A DNA stretch of 64,000 bases from Gimesia chilikensis (GCF_007744075.1 NZ_CP036266.1:620001-684000), one strand, 5' to 3'; shown: positions 46,501 through 55,014, numbered from the stretch's first letter. The notes: generated by a model not told the origin, from the letters alone. A program made the numbers and translations.

Positions 46501-48786
46501 GCATATAACGATGCGAAGCCGGTCAAAGTCGATCTGCAAAAACTGACGAGTGCTGAGCTGGTCAAGCTGCAACTGCACGAGAACGACTGGTACGTGCGGC
46601 AGTCCCGACGCATTCTGCAGGAGCGTGGTGCCGACCCGGAAGTGCACGCACAACTGGCGGAGATTGCCTTCGGTAATGACGACGTGACGCGTCGCCTGCG
46701 AGGATTGTGGGCCCTGCATGTGACGGGGGGACTTTCGGAAGCGAAAGTGATGCAGGCTTTAAAAGACCCGAGCGAATTCATGCGGGGCTGGGCGATACAG
46801 TTGGCGCTGGAGACGGGAGAGCCGTCAAAGCAGTTGTTGGAAACAATGGAAGCACTGGCGAAGCAGGATCCTTCACCGGTGGTGCGTCTCTACCTGGGAT
46901 CAGCGGCCAACCGGCTGCCACTGGATCAGCGGGCGGGAATTCTCAAAGGTCTGGTGAGTCACGCGGAAGATCAGCACGATCATAATCTGCCGCTGCTCTA
47001 TTGGTATGCCCTGGAGCCGCTGGCACCGCATGATATGCAGCAAGCCTATGCCCTGGCGAAAGATGCGAAGATTCCGCTGATCGAGTCGTACACATTGCGG
47101 CGGATCGCGGATATCGGAACGGAAGAGGCGGTCGCGTTTCTGGTGGAACAGCTGGGAGATGCACAGGCTGCGGATGAGCAAAAAGTCTTTCTGGATTCGA
47201 TTAACAGCGCACTGCGGGGACGACGCCAGTTTCCGATGCCGGTACCCTGGAAGAGTGTGGGTAAACGACTGATGGCGAGCCAGGATCCGGTGGTGAAGTC
47301 ACGTTCTTTGTCGCTGGCGGTGACCTTTGGTGACCCGGCGGCAATGCAGCGCTTGCGGGAAATCGTCGCGGACCAGAAGAACGATCTGGCGGGACGGAAG
47401 TCGGCCTTGGATAGTCTGCTGGGAGTCCGGGATCCGCAACTGGTGCCAATTCTGATTCCGTTGCTGGATCAGAAGGGAATCCGCCGCGAAGCACTGCGGG
47501 GGCTGGCCGGTTACCCGGATGCAGCGATCGCGACTGCGATCCTGGAGCGGTATCCTCAGTACGATTTGAATGAGAAGCGGGATGCGTTAAATACGCTGGC
47601 AAGTCGTTTGAATTTCGCGGAGCAGCTGGTGGCTGCGGTCGAAGCGGGTGAAGTCCCTTCCAAGGATCTGTCTGCGGAAATTATCCGTCAGCTGGGGAAT
47701 CTCAAAGATAAAGAGCTGAATGCCAAGATCGGTAAGGTATGGGGCGTTGTCCGCGAGTCGGCAGCGGATAAGAAAAAACTGATCGCCAGCTATAAGAATA
47801 TGATCGAGCGACCGCATCCGACGCCTGATATCAACCTGGGACGGGCGATTTTTGCGAAGACCTGCCAACAGTGCCATAAGCTGTTTGGAACAGGAGCCAG
47901 CATTGGTCCGGAACTGACCGGTTCGAACCGGGCCAACCTCGATTATCTGCTGTCGAACGTGGTCGATCCGAGTGCGGTGATGGCGAAGGATTATCAGCCG
48001 GCCGTGATTGTCACGGAATCAGGGCGGATTATTACCGGGATCATCAAGAAGGAAGATAAGAACGCGGTGACGGTCGCGACGGCGAACGAGACGGTGATTA
48101 TTCCTCGTGACGAAATCGACGAGATGAGCCTGAGTGACAAGTCGATGATGCCTGATAACCTGTGGAAACAGCTGAGCCGGATCGAGGTACGTTCGCTGGT
48201 CAAATATCTGGCGAGCCCCGGCCAGGTGCCGATGAAGGCGACGCCGGAGAATCTGAAGCAGTTCTTTAACGGTCAAGATCTGACCGGCTGGACGGGGGAC
48301 AGTCAGCTCTGGTTCGTGGAGAACGGTGAGATTGTAGGCCGTTCGCCGGGGATCAAGCGGAATGAGTTCCTGGTGAGTGACATGCTGGTCGGTGATTTCG
48401 AACTGAAGGTCAAAGTAAAGCTCACCCCGAATGCAGGGAACAGCGGGATTCAGTTCCGCAGCAGTCTGCAGCCAGGAGGCCATGTCAAAGGGTACCAGGC
48501 CGACATCGGTGCCGGCTGGTGGGGCAAGCTGTATGAAGAACATGGCCGGGGTCTGTTATTCAAGGAATCCGGAGAGCAGCATGTCCGTGAAGGGGACTGG
48601 AATGAATACCGGGTGGTTGCTGTCGGCCCGCGGATTCGGACTTACATCAACGGTAAATTGTGCACGGATCTGAATGACCCCCAGGGAGCCAAGTCCGGCA
48701 TTCTGGCGTTTCAGATTCATTCTGGCGGGCCGATGGAGGTCCGCTTTAAGGATCTGGAATTGCGCCTGGATCCTCCCCGGGATTAA
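43561..48786 (+). CDS. Giant secreted FG-GAP / PVC dehydrogenase-propeller / HEAT / cytochrome c / DUF1080 fusion
   Basis: 1741 residues. Signal peptide 1-20. About seven FG-GAP/VCBS calcium-loop repeats span 40-390 (NRDGHQD, NGDGKQD, DGDGIKD). A galactose-binding-like beta-sandwich covers about 430-590. A glucose/sorbosone dehydrogenase-like propeller, the PVC 'membrane-bound dehydrogenase' domain, lies at about 612-985 (FSVSLVAAEPDVQQPIAMTID). HEAT-like helices run 1000-1410. A PVC-type c-haem domain has the motif C1435-Q-Q-C-H1439 and a late Met-rich axial region (SMMPDN). A DUF1080 domain closes it at about 1563-1737. The gene lies 68 nt after the Gfo/Idh/MocA gene. The order suggests that one polypeptide oxidises a bound glycan, wires electrons through haem and breaks the bond with the DUF1080 part. 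Confidence 0.85.
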   Translation: MARYSLFLLSLILAAPLAAAEEFTLHQFDRLQLGDKFYAEGATFGDLNRDGHQDLISGPYWYAGPDFKTKHEYYPVKEWSINGYSDNFFAFVNDVNKDEWPDIVIIGFPGKEAYWYANPQKQSGHWKRYLAHPVVDNESPTYTDLTGDGEPELVFHTGGQLGYAGPGKDPTKPWSFHAVSPNLKYGRFTHGLGVGDVNGDGKQDILEKNGWWEQPADLQKAGFWTRHPFKFTGAGGSQMYAYDVDGDGDQDVITSKAAHAYGLSWFENVKKDGEITFVEHPIMGSKPEENKYGVVFSQLHAVDLVDMDGDGIKDIVTGKRFWAHQGHDPGAKEPPVNYWFKIVRTPKGVDFLPYQINDKSGVGTQVVAGDVTGNKLPDLVVGNKSGTYLLKHKQVKVDEATWKKAQPKKYVPKKVSVKNELKPGEHFATNADGRRLNLDFETGDLKDWVSEGEAFRSQPVKGDTVKARRRDMVSNHQGQYWVGTYEVLEDVPVGTLSSASIKVTHPYATFYVGGGSHDSTRVEIVDRATNKVIAKASGRNNERMHQELVDLTKYQGKEIFIRLVDQHKGGWGHINFDHFRFHDKKPAQLEVADSGAPAQEHTQKYDGLPGKKAAEVMSVPDGFSVSLVAAEPDVQQPIAMTIDDRGRLWVAESYAYPSKQPEGKGKDRILIFEDKDADGKFETRKVFQEKLNLVSGLEVGFGGVWVGQAPYLLFIPDKNGDDKPDGEPEILLDGWHYEDTHETLNSFIWGPDGWLYGCHGVFTHSRVGKPGTPDDQRQPINAGIWRYHPTRHEFEVFAHGTSNPWGVDFNDQGQCFLTCCVIPHLFHIVQNARYRRQAGQHFNPYTYDDIKTIAKHRHWTGGQWNQSDRVASDRVGGGHAHAGAMIYLGGSWPKKYHNQLFMNNIHGARLNQDQLAREGSGYIGDFAPDFLYANDRSSQILYLRYGPDGQVYFIDWYDTNQCHHREFQKHDRSNGRIFRVAYNDAKPVKVDLQKLTSAELVKLQLHENDWYVRQSRRILQERGADPEVHAQLAEIAFGNDDVTRRLRGLWALHVTGGLSEAKVMQALKDPSEFMRGWAIQLALETGEPSKQLLETMEALAKQDPSPVVRLYLGSAANRLPLDQRAGILKGLVSHAEDQHDHNLPLLYWYALEPLAPHDMQQAYALAKDAKIPLIESYTLRRIADIGTEEAVAFLVEQLGDAQAADEQKVFLDSINSALRGRRQFPMPVPWKSVGKRLMASQDPVVKSRSLSLAVTFGDPAAMQRLREIVADQKNDLAGRKSALDSLLGVRDPQLVPILIPLLDQKGIRREALRGLAGYPDAAIATAILERYPQYDLNEKRDALNTLASRLNFAEQLVAAVEAGEVPSKDLSAEIIRQLGNLKDKELNAKIGKVWGVVRESAADKKKLIASYKNMIERPHPTPDINLGRAIFAKTCQQCHKLFGTGASIGPELTGSNRANLDYLLSNVVDPSAVMAKDYQPAVIVTESGRIITGIIKKEDKNAVTVATANETVIIPRDEIDEMSLSDKSMMPDNLWKQLSRIEVRSLVKYLASPGQVPMKATPENLKQFFNGQDLTGWTGDSQLWFVENGEIVGRSPGIKRNEFLVSDMLVGDFELKVKVKLTPNAGNSGIQFRSSLQPGGHVKGYQADIGAGWWGKLYEEHGRGLLFKESGEQHVREGDWNEYRVVAVGPRIRTYINGKLCTDLNDPQGAKSGILAFQIHSGGPMEVRFKDLELRLDPPRD

Positions 48787-48799
48787 AGCTGTTGCAAGG

Positions 48800-48831
48800 C
48801 AGGCTGGTCTTTCAGCAAGAGGGCCAGCCTG
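48800..48831. terminator. Hairpin between convergent genes
   Basis: CAGGCTGG (48800-48807) pairs perfectly with CCAGCCTG (48824-48831) in the 50-nt gap between the fusion gene and the isomerase gene. There is no T-run on either side, so termination is only a possibility. Confidence 0.4.
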
Positions 48832-48836
48832 TGTAT

Positions 48837-49673
48837 TCACTCAAAAAAGCCGCACTCCCGCAGGTAGACTACACTCTGCTTGACGCGGTTGTGATGTTCT
48901 TCCAGCGTCAGCTCCGGTTCCCCTTCGATGCCTTCGATTTCGAGACTGTAGGGACCATTGAAGTTATTGTCTTCCAGGATGTAGCGGATCTTCAAGAAGT
49001 CAACGCCTCCCGCTTCGCCCAGGGCGGCGAAATTCCAGTCCTTGAATTTGCAGTAGGAATCCTTGAGGTGCACGTGTTTGACCCAGGTGACGACCTCGTG
49101 CAGGGACTCCAGAACATTCGCGTGCTCGTTGTAGTAATTGATGTTGCCGGTGTCGAAGTTGAGCCGCAGGTTCGGGTGATCCAGGTCCTGCATGGTGCGG
49201 AGCATGCCGGCTGCGTTGACGCAGATGCCGGGATGTGTTTCGAAGCAGTAGGTGATGCCCTGTGCTCCTGCGTAATCGCCGATTTCACGGAGGTGCTGGT
49301 AGAGGGTGTCACGATCCGATTCCTGTTCGATTTCTCCTGCGCCGCCTACAACGAGTTTGACACCCAGCTGATGAGCGAGGTCGAGCTTTCGTTTCGTCTT
49401 GATGACGACTTCCGGATCGAGGGGATTGCCGGTGGTAATGTTGCAGCTCGAGAGTTTCACATGGTGTTGTTTCAACAGATCTTTGACGTGCGCGATATCC
49501 TCAGCGGTGGAGGCTTCCGTGAGCAGCGGAGTCTCTTTGAAGAACGAGGGGACGCCGTGGTTTTTGATGTTGAGTTCGAGGTGATCGATTCCGGCATCGC
49601 GGATGTTTTCGATCGCGGCGACGGGACCAAAGCGACCGTAGGAGTTGGTCAGGCAGGAAACGAGGGCGGCCAT
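48837..49673 (-). CDS. TIM-barrel sugar phosphate isomerase/epimerase-like enzyme
   Basis: A 278-residue AP-endonuclease-2/xylose-isomerase-like TIM barrel. Metal-binding acidic and His residues are in ITYCFETHPG (Glu at about 144), LRLNFDTGNINYY, WVKHVHLKDSY and YSLEIEGIEGEPE. Such enzymes in planctomycetes are part of keto-sugar and inositol pathways. It lies convergent to the fusion gene and may share its substrate. The promoter would lie between it and the TPR gene at 49822. Confidence 0.85.
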   Translation of the reverse strand: MAALVSCLTNSYGRFGPVAAIENIRDAGIDHLELNIKNHGVPSFFKETPLLTEASTAEDIAHVKDLLKQHHVKLSSCNITTGNPLDPEVVIKTKRKLDLAHQLGVKLVVGGAGEIEQESDRDTLYQHLREIGDYAGAQGITYCFETHPGICVNAAGMLRTMQDLDHPNLRLNFDTGNINYYNEHANVLESLHEVVTWVKHVHLKDSYCKFKDWNFAALGEAGGVDFLKIRYILEDNNFNGPYSLEIEGIEGEPELTLEEHHNRVKQSVVYLRECGFFE

Positions 49674-49821
49674 GCATTCGACTTTCTATATCAGTGATCA
49701 GCGAACCGTTGTTGCAGTACTGCTTTCAGCATGTTACTTTGACTTCAGATGAAATTCAAAGCTACTAGCCTAAAGTCCTGGAGCGGAGCTCACATGGCAC
49801 AGGCACGGATGGAGTTCTCGG

Positions 49822-51600
49822 ATGTCTGAGGTTCAGGAATTACTCAATACCGCGTTGACGCATCACCATGCAGGGCAACTGGATCAGGCAGAAGCTGTCT
49901 ACCAGCAATTGCTGGAACAGGACCCCCGCCACTGGGAGCCCCGCTACTACCTGGGAACACTGCAACTGCAGCGGGGGCATCTGGATCTGAGTATTCAGAG
50001 CTTCCTGAAGGTGATTCAGCTCAATCCGGAACTGCCAGACGCCCATAATAATCTGGGTGTGGCCTATCATGCGATCGGGAAATGGCAGGAAGCCGGTCAG
50101 TCTTTCGAGCACGCGCTGCGTCTGAATCCCCATTATGAGCGGGCCTATTTTAACCTGGGGAGCCTGTTTGAGAGCCGAGGACTACTGGCTGATGCGGTTA
50201 AATGCTTCCGGAAATCATACGAACAGAGCGGGAGCCCCGAGACGTATGAGAAACTGGCAGACGTGTTGAAAGTGGCGCGTCGCTTCGCGGAAGCGGAAGA
50301 GATCTACCGGGAACTGTTGCAGCAGGCGTCCGGGGATTTCAATCTTTCCATGAAGCTGGCCTATGTGCTGGTGCTGCAGCGTCAATACCCCGAAGCGGTG
50401 GAACTCTATGAGGCGATGCTGGAGACCCACCCCGGTCATTACCAGATTCTGGTGAGCCTGAGTTACGTGCTGGAATGCATGGGTAATATCCCGGCGGCGA
50501 TTCAGACAGCAGAGCGTTCCATCGAAGCAGCCCCCGATCAGCCCGAGGGATATAACAACCTGGGGAACGCGTTGCGGCTGTCGCATCGCTTTGATGAATC
50601 CTGTGTGAACTTCGAAAAAGCATTAGAACTGCGGCCTCATTTTCCGATTGCGGAATTCAATCTGGCGACCACACGCATGCTGACAGGTGACTTACAGGCT
50701 GGCTGGGAGGGGTATGAGCGTCGGTCCGACATCGATACATCAACGCGCATGAGTTACCCCGGCCCCGCCTGGCAGGGAGAACCACTGGAAGGGAAGTCGA
50801 TCTGCCTGTGGTGCGAACAGGGCTTCGGAGACACTTTGATGTTTATTCGTTTTGCCAGCGAATTGAAACGCCGCGGGGCAGGACGAGTACTGGTACTCAT
50901 TCAGCCGGAACTGGCCGGTCTGTTAAAGAGCATTGAGGAGATTGATGAACTGCTGGTTCCCGGAGATCCGGTTGTCGAATGTGACTATCAGTGCTCCCTG
51001 TTGAGTGTACCCCGTTTTCTGGAAACCAGCCTGAAGACGATTCCCGGCGAGGTGCCCCTCTTTCAACCTGCCGCGGAGCGGACGGCGCACTGGAGCGACG
51101 TGCTCTCAGCGTTGGAAGGCAAAAAAGTGGGTTTGAACTGGAGCGGGAATCTGCAGTTTCCCCGGGATGAATTCCGCTCGATTCCGCTGGAGCAGCTATC
51201 TCCTCTGCTGGAAGTGGCTGGCGTACTATTTGTGAGCGTGCAGCAGGTGAATGGCTTAGACCAGCTGGCGTCATTTGAAGCGGCCGGAAAACTCTGGCAA
51301 CCGGGGCCGGAGTACCAGGCAGAAGTTGGTGATTTTACTGAAGCCGCTGCTTTGATGCAAAATCTGGATCTGATGATTACAACCGACACGGCCTGTGCCC
51401 ATCTGGCAGGAGGTCTGGGAGTACCGGTCTGGATTCTGGTATCGCGTCTTCCTGAATGGCGCTGGTTGCTGGATCGGAGTGACAGTCCCTGGTATCCGAC
51501 AGCGCGTCTCTTTCGGCAGGCGGAACTGGGCGACTGGGGGCCCGTGGTCGAGGACGTGAAAGCGGCTCTGGAGCAGAAGTTCAGTCAGGACGCCCCCTGA
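49822..51600 (+). CDS. TPR protein with GT9-like glycosyltransferase domain
   Basis: A 592-residue cytosolic protein. Residues about 5-300 are TPR repeats (AEAVYQQLLEQDPRHWEPRYYLG; PDAHNNLGVAYHAIGKWQEA; PEGYNNLGNALRLSHRFDES). From about 320 to 590 there is a heptosyltransferase-like (GT9/GT-B) fold with WCEQGFGDTLMFIRFASELK and DLMITTDTACAHLAGGLGVPVW, the donor-site region. Similar fusions modify proteins or envelope glycans. Which substrate is glycosylated is not clear. Followed by a 350-nt gap to the PilZ-like gene. Confidence 0.82.
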   Translation: MSEVQELLNTALTHHHAGQLDQAEAVYQQLLEQDPRHWEPRYYLGTLQLQRGHLDLSIQSFLKVIQLNPELPDAHNNLGVAYHAIGKWQEAGQSFEHALRLNPHYERAYFNLGSLFESRGLLADAVKCFRKSYEQSGSPETYEKLADVLKVARRFAEAEEIYRELLQQASGDFNLSMKLAYVLVLQRQYPEAVELYEAMLETHPGHYQILVSLSYVLECMGNIPAAIQTAERSIEAAPDQPEGYNNLGNALRLSHRFDESCVNFEKALELRPHFPIAEFNLATTRMLTGDLQAGWEGYERRSDIDTSTRMSYPGPAWQGEPLEGKSICLWCEQGFGDTLMFIRFASELKRRGAGRVLVLIQPELAGLLKSIEEIDELLVPGDPVVECDYQCSLLSVPRFLETSLKTIPGEVPLFQPAAERTAHWSDVLSALEGKKVGLNWSGNLQFPRDEFRSIPLEQLSPLLEVAGVLFVSVQQVNGLDQLASFEAAGKLWQPGPEYQAEVGDFTEAAALMQNLDLMITTDTACAHLAGGLGVPVWILVSRLPEWRWLLDRSDSPWYPTARLFRQAELGDWGPVVEDVKAALEQKFSQDAP

Positions 51601-51950
51601 TTTCCAGTGAAAATGCAAAATGAGTGATCCGCCTCATCTCATGCGGGATGAACGTTTTCTCACGTCGTAAACTCATACGCGACTGGCGTCTTTGCCGATT
51701 AGAGAAGCAGGCGTCTCAAGTCCGGTTATGCGGTCTGGGCCCGGTTGCAGGGAAAACAGAGGCTTTCGGGCTGTGTTGTTCTGCTGGAACAATTTGACCA
51801 GAAATTCTTTGCAGGCTAGATTTCTGGTATCTCTCTCCCTGAAACCCCGTCAGGCATGTTTCAACGAATGCACTTCTCCCGACATGACTGAAATCAATTC
51901 AAGATATTCCGGGCCGTACAGCTCTGGAGTCCTTTCTGATACGTTTAGCG
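51601..51950. other. Intergenic region before the PilZ-like gene
   Basis: About 350 bases. A frame at 51692-51958 shows no domain. No terminator with a T-run was seen after the TPR-glycosyltransferase gene. The PilZ-like start has no good ribosome-binding site, so its exact start is uncertain. Confidence 0.35.
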
Positions 51951-52481
51951 ATGAGTGAATCAATGCGAGATATGATCAAGGTGCCTGCGAGAGAATCTGT
52001 CTCATCCCCTCAGATCGAGGATGCAATCCATAAACTCAGCCCGGACAAACGAACGGCGTTTCTGCAGGAGACTCAGAAGTTTCCCTGTCTGCGACGGATT
52101 CCCGAGTTGAACAAGCTGGCGGATTCGATTGTCGCCAGCTGGAACCTGGAACCGTTTTCATTGAGCAGTCGCCGGTGGCATCGGATTCCCTGCGAGCGTC
52201 AGATCGGTCTGGCCTTCTTTGACCCGAAGACAAAATCACTGAGTTCGGAACTGACTATCGTTGAGTGCCGGAATCTTTCGATCGAAGGCATCTCCTTCTT
52301 TCACGATATGCCGATCCTGTCGCGCGAGGTCGCGATCACATTCGACCTGGAACAGGCCGAACGTGAGTTTATCGTGGTCAGTCTGGCCTGGAGTCGATTT
52401 TCCCAAGCGCACCTGTTCCAGAGTGGTGGGCGGTTTCTGTACCAGATCGGCATGGATGCGAGTCTGTCTGAGACAGGCTGA
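51951..52481 (+). CDS. PilZ-like c-di-GMP-binding protein
   Basis: A 176-residue cytosolic protein. An N-terminal helical region to about 60 is followed by a PilZ-like beta-barrel. The c-di-GMP signature is present: RRWHR (RxxxR, about residues 72-76) and about 45 residues later NLSIEG ((D/N)xSxxG), then GISFFHDMPIL. The last strand region is LFQSGGRFLYQI. PilZ proteins carry c-di-GMP signals to motility, polysaccharide or adhesion systems. The start could also be the second Met at 51963. It converges on the SirB1-type gene with 3 nt between stops. Confidence 0.7.
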   Translation: MSESMRDMIKVPARESVSSPQIEDAIHKLSPDKRTAFLQETQKFPCLRRIPELNKLADSIVASWNLEPFSLSSRRWHRIPCERQIGLAFFDPKTKSLSSELTIVECRNLSIEGISFFHDMPILSREVAITFDLEQAEREFIVVSLAWSRFSQAHLFQSGGRFLYQIGMDASLSETG

Positions 52482-52484
52482 GCT

Positions 52485-53330
52485 TCAATTCCACTGAGCC
52501 AGTTCGGTGTGCACTTTCTGCAGCATGAGCTGGAGGTCATCCTGTTCGGATTCGGGACAGCTTTTGAGGCAGTTTTCCAGCAGTTCGACGGAGAGTCCGA
52601 GTTTCTGCGTTTTGAAACTGAGCGCAGCCAGATCCTTCTTATGTGTACTGGAGAGCGGGTGCAGGGCACACAGTCGTCGCTGCACATTCCAGGCACGTGC
52701 AAAATCCTGACGCTCTTCATGAATGCGTTTCAGGTTCATCAGCATACGAATGATGATTTCCCGATGGGTGGCCGGTTGCAACAGGCGTTTTAATACACTC
52801 CGGGGAAATTCTCCGAGTTCGCCCAGCCGGTTAAGACATTCCTCCTCGCTGTAGATCGTCCCTTTCGAGTAGGGATCGATAAACAGCGGGCCATCCTGGG
52901 CATCGTAGCGAACCAGGAACTGCAGGGGGGCGGCGACACCGTGAATGTCGATGCCCAGTTCTTTGCCGACTGCCATGTAAATCAGGGAGAGCGAAATCGG
53001 GAGTCCCTGGCGGCTTTCGATGACATGATTCAGGTAGCTGCCTTCCGCCTGGTGGTAGCAGATGGTATCTCCCCCCAGTCCGTGCTGACCGGCCAGGCAC
53101 TGGACAAGGCATTGCACCAGTGCGCGGTCATCTTCCGCGAGGGCGACGCGGCCCGAAAGTTCGCAGGCCCGCTGGCGGACCCAGATCAGAACGTGTTCAA
53201 AGACGAGGTCTGGTTGATCATCACGGGCCAGCTCGAGTGCGGCTTTTGTGAGATCAATCTGCTTGTCGTGGTGCAGGAGCCGGGAAAATTCGGGATCCTG
53301 TTTGAACTGAAATATTTGCTTAAGGTCCAT
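52485..53330 (-). CDS. SirB1/transglutaminase-like family protein with TPR C-terminus
   Basis: A 281-residue protein of the SirB1_N (transglutaminase-like, DUF1577 relatives) family. Features are ICYHQAEGSYLNHVIESRQGLPISLSLIYMAVGKELG (about residues 88-125 across two strings), then GVAAPLQFLVRY and LFIDPYSKG. The C-terminal third is TPR-like (ARAWNVQRRLCALHP). The usual transglutaminase Cys position is occupied differently (ISLSLIYM), so it is probably non-catalytic, as in most of the family. Function is unknown; it is often found next to chemotaxis or motility genes in other bacteria. Confidence 0.8.
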   Translation of the reverse strand: MDLKQIFQFKQDPEFSRLLHHDKQIDLTKAALELARDDQPDLVFEHVLIWVRQRACELSGRVALAEDDRALVQCLVQCLAGQHGLGGDTICYHQAEGSYLNHVIESRQGLPISLSLIYMAVGKELGIDIHGVAAPLQFLVRYDAQDGPLFIDPYSKGTIYSEEECLNRLGELGEFPRSVLKRLLQPATHREIIIRMLMNLKRIHEERQDFARAWNVQRRLCALHPLSSTHKKDLAALSFKTQKLGLSVELLENCLKSCPESEQDDLQLMLQKVHTELAQWN

Positions 53331-53646
53331 CAGAGACGAACTTTGTCAGGAGGAACGGGCAGGATTCAGGAAAGAGTCAGTTGCAGACGGGGAGGACATC
53401 TGCCGTGGAACTTATTTTTAACCGATGATCGCGGCTTCGATCAATGCCACTTTTTTGCTTCAGCGAAAAACGGGGATGGTTTGTAAAAAAGACAAGCAGA
53501 CGGGGTCGGAGTCGGTCTTCCGGGCAGATCAGCCAAAATAACAGACATACAGCGTCCTGCTTTGATTGACGCTCGCGGGGCGAGTCGACACAATGAGCAG
53601 GACCGTGTAACTGATTCCCTGATTTGTGAGAAAAGTCTGAGATACA

Positions 53647-54870
53647 ATGCAATTTTTGCCTGTGGAAGAGCAACTGGCTATTATCGGCCGTGGTGTCGAG
53701 AAGATCGTTCCCGAACAGGAACTGGCAGAAAAACTGAAATGGAGCCGCGAGACCGGCACGCCTTTGCGGATTAAATATGGTATCGATCCTACAGGGATTG
53801 ACCTCCATTTAGGGCACACGGTGCCGATGCGGAAAATGCGTCAGTTTCAGGAGTTGGGACACCAGGCGGTAATCATTATCGGAAATTACACGGCGCTGGT
53901 GGGCGATCCCTCCGGACGTGACGAAACCCGGGCCCGTCTGACAGCAGAGCAGGTCGAAGCGAATGCCACCGATTACCTGAACCAGGTGGGGAAAGTGATC
54001 GACCTGAACAATGCTGAAGTCGTCCGGAACGGGGACTGGTTCAGCAAGATGAACTTCGCGGACATCCTGGAACTGTGCAGCAAAGTGACCGTCGCCCAGT
54101 TGCTGACACGCGACGACTTTTCGAAGCGTTATAAGGAAGAGGCGGCGATTTACCTGCACGAGTGCCTGTATCCGATTATGCAGGCCTGGGATTCAGTTGA
54201 GATCAAAGCAGACGTGGAGCTGGGAGGAACGGAGCAACTGTATTCGTTCATGCTGGCGCGGGACCTGCAGAAAGACCAGGGAATCCGACAGCAGGTCAGT
54301 GTGATGTCGCCGATTCTGGTGGGTACTGATGGCGTGCGGCGAATGGGGAAAAGCCTGGGGAACTATATCGGGATCAGCGAAGCCCCGTATGAGATGATGA
54401 AAAAATTCATGCAGCTTTCAGACGACAGCATGCAGATGTTCTTTGAGCTGCTGACAGATTTCCCGCTGGATGAAGTGAAGACGATCCTGGGGGGACATCC
54501 CAAGGAGGCCAAGGTCAAGCTGGCGAAAACCATTATCACCGAATACCACGACGCGGCTGCAGCAGATGATGCCGCCGAACGCTGGCAGAGGGAGATTGGC
54601 TCTGGTGGGATGCCTTCCGATATTCCGGTCGTGCAGATTTCGAAATCCGATCTGAATGAGGACGGAACTCTGGCGGCAGCGAACCTGTTGAAAGTGACCG
54701 GCCTGTGTGGTTCAACCAGCGATGCTCGACGTTCGATCCAGCAGGGAGGTGCCAAAATGGGGGCCGATAAGGACCGGATTGAATCACATGATCAGGCGAT
54801 TCCCGTGGCGTCGGGTCTGCTGTTATGGGTGGGCAAGAAACGATTCTGTCAGGTGGATCTGGTCGATTAA
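53647..54870 (+). CDS. tyrS: Tyrosyl-tRNA synthetase
   Basis: A 407-residue class I synthetase that charges tRNA-Tyr. The HIGH-type motif is DPTGIDLHLGHT (about residues 49-60). The KMSKS-type loop is RRMGKSLGN (about 230-238), where the usual Ser is Gly. The C-terminal S4-like domain (LKVTGLCGSTSDARRSIQQGG) binds tRNA. Length and layout fit bacterial TyrRS. The ATG has no strong ribosome-binding site, but the N-terminus matches family expectation (FLPVEEQLAIIGRG). Confidence 0.95.
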   Translation: MQFLPVEEQLAIIGRGVEKIVPEQELAEKLKWSRETGTPLRIKYGIDPTGIDLHLGHTVPMRKMRQFQELGHQAVIIIGNYTALVGDPSGRDETRARLTAEQVEANATDYLNQVGKVIDLNNAEVVRNGDWFSKMNFADILELCSKVTVAQLLTRDDFSKRYKEEAAIYLHECLYPIMQAWDSVEIKADVELGGTEQLYSFMLARDLQKDQGIRQQVSVMSPILVGTDGVRRMGKSLGNYIGISEAPYEMMKKFMQLSDDSMQMFFELLTDFPLDEVKTILGGHPKEAKVKLAKTIITEYHDAAAADDAAERWQREIGSGGMPSDIPVVQISKSDLNEDGTLAAANLLKVTGLCGSTSDARRSIQQGGAKMGADKDRIESHDQAIPVASGLLLWVGKKRFCQVDLVD

Positions 54871-54994
54871 GTCAAAGCACTTTGTATTCTCTGTGCGTTT
54901 CTATTTGCAATCAGGGGAAATGATTCCGCGCGGATTGCATTCATGAGGAATACTTCGTAAAACGTGGTATTAACGATCGCGCAGTAGAATCGTG

Positions 54995-55014
54995 CTTCAC
55001 CGTAGCGGGTGAAG
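54995..55014. promoter_or_regulatory. Inverted repeat before the second Gfo/Idh/MocA gene
   Basis: CTTCACC (54995-55001) pairs perfectly with GGTGAAG (55008-55014) around 6 nt, 38 nt before the ATG at 55053. It could be an operator or leader hairpin. Confidence 0.35.
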
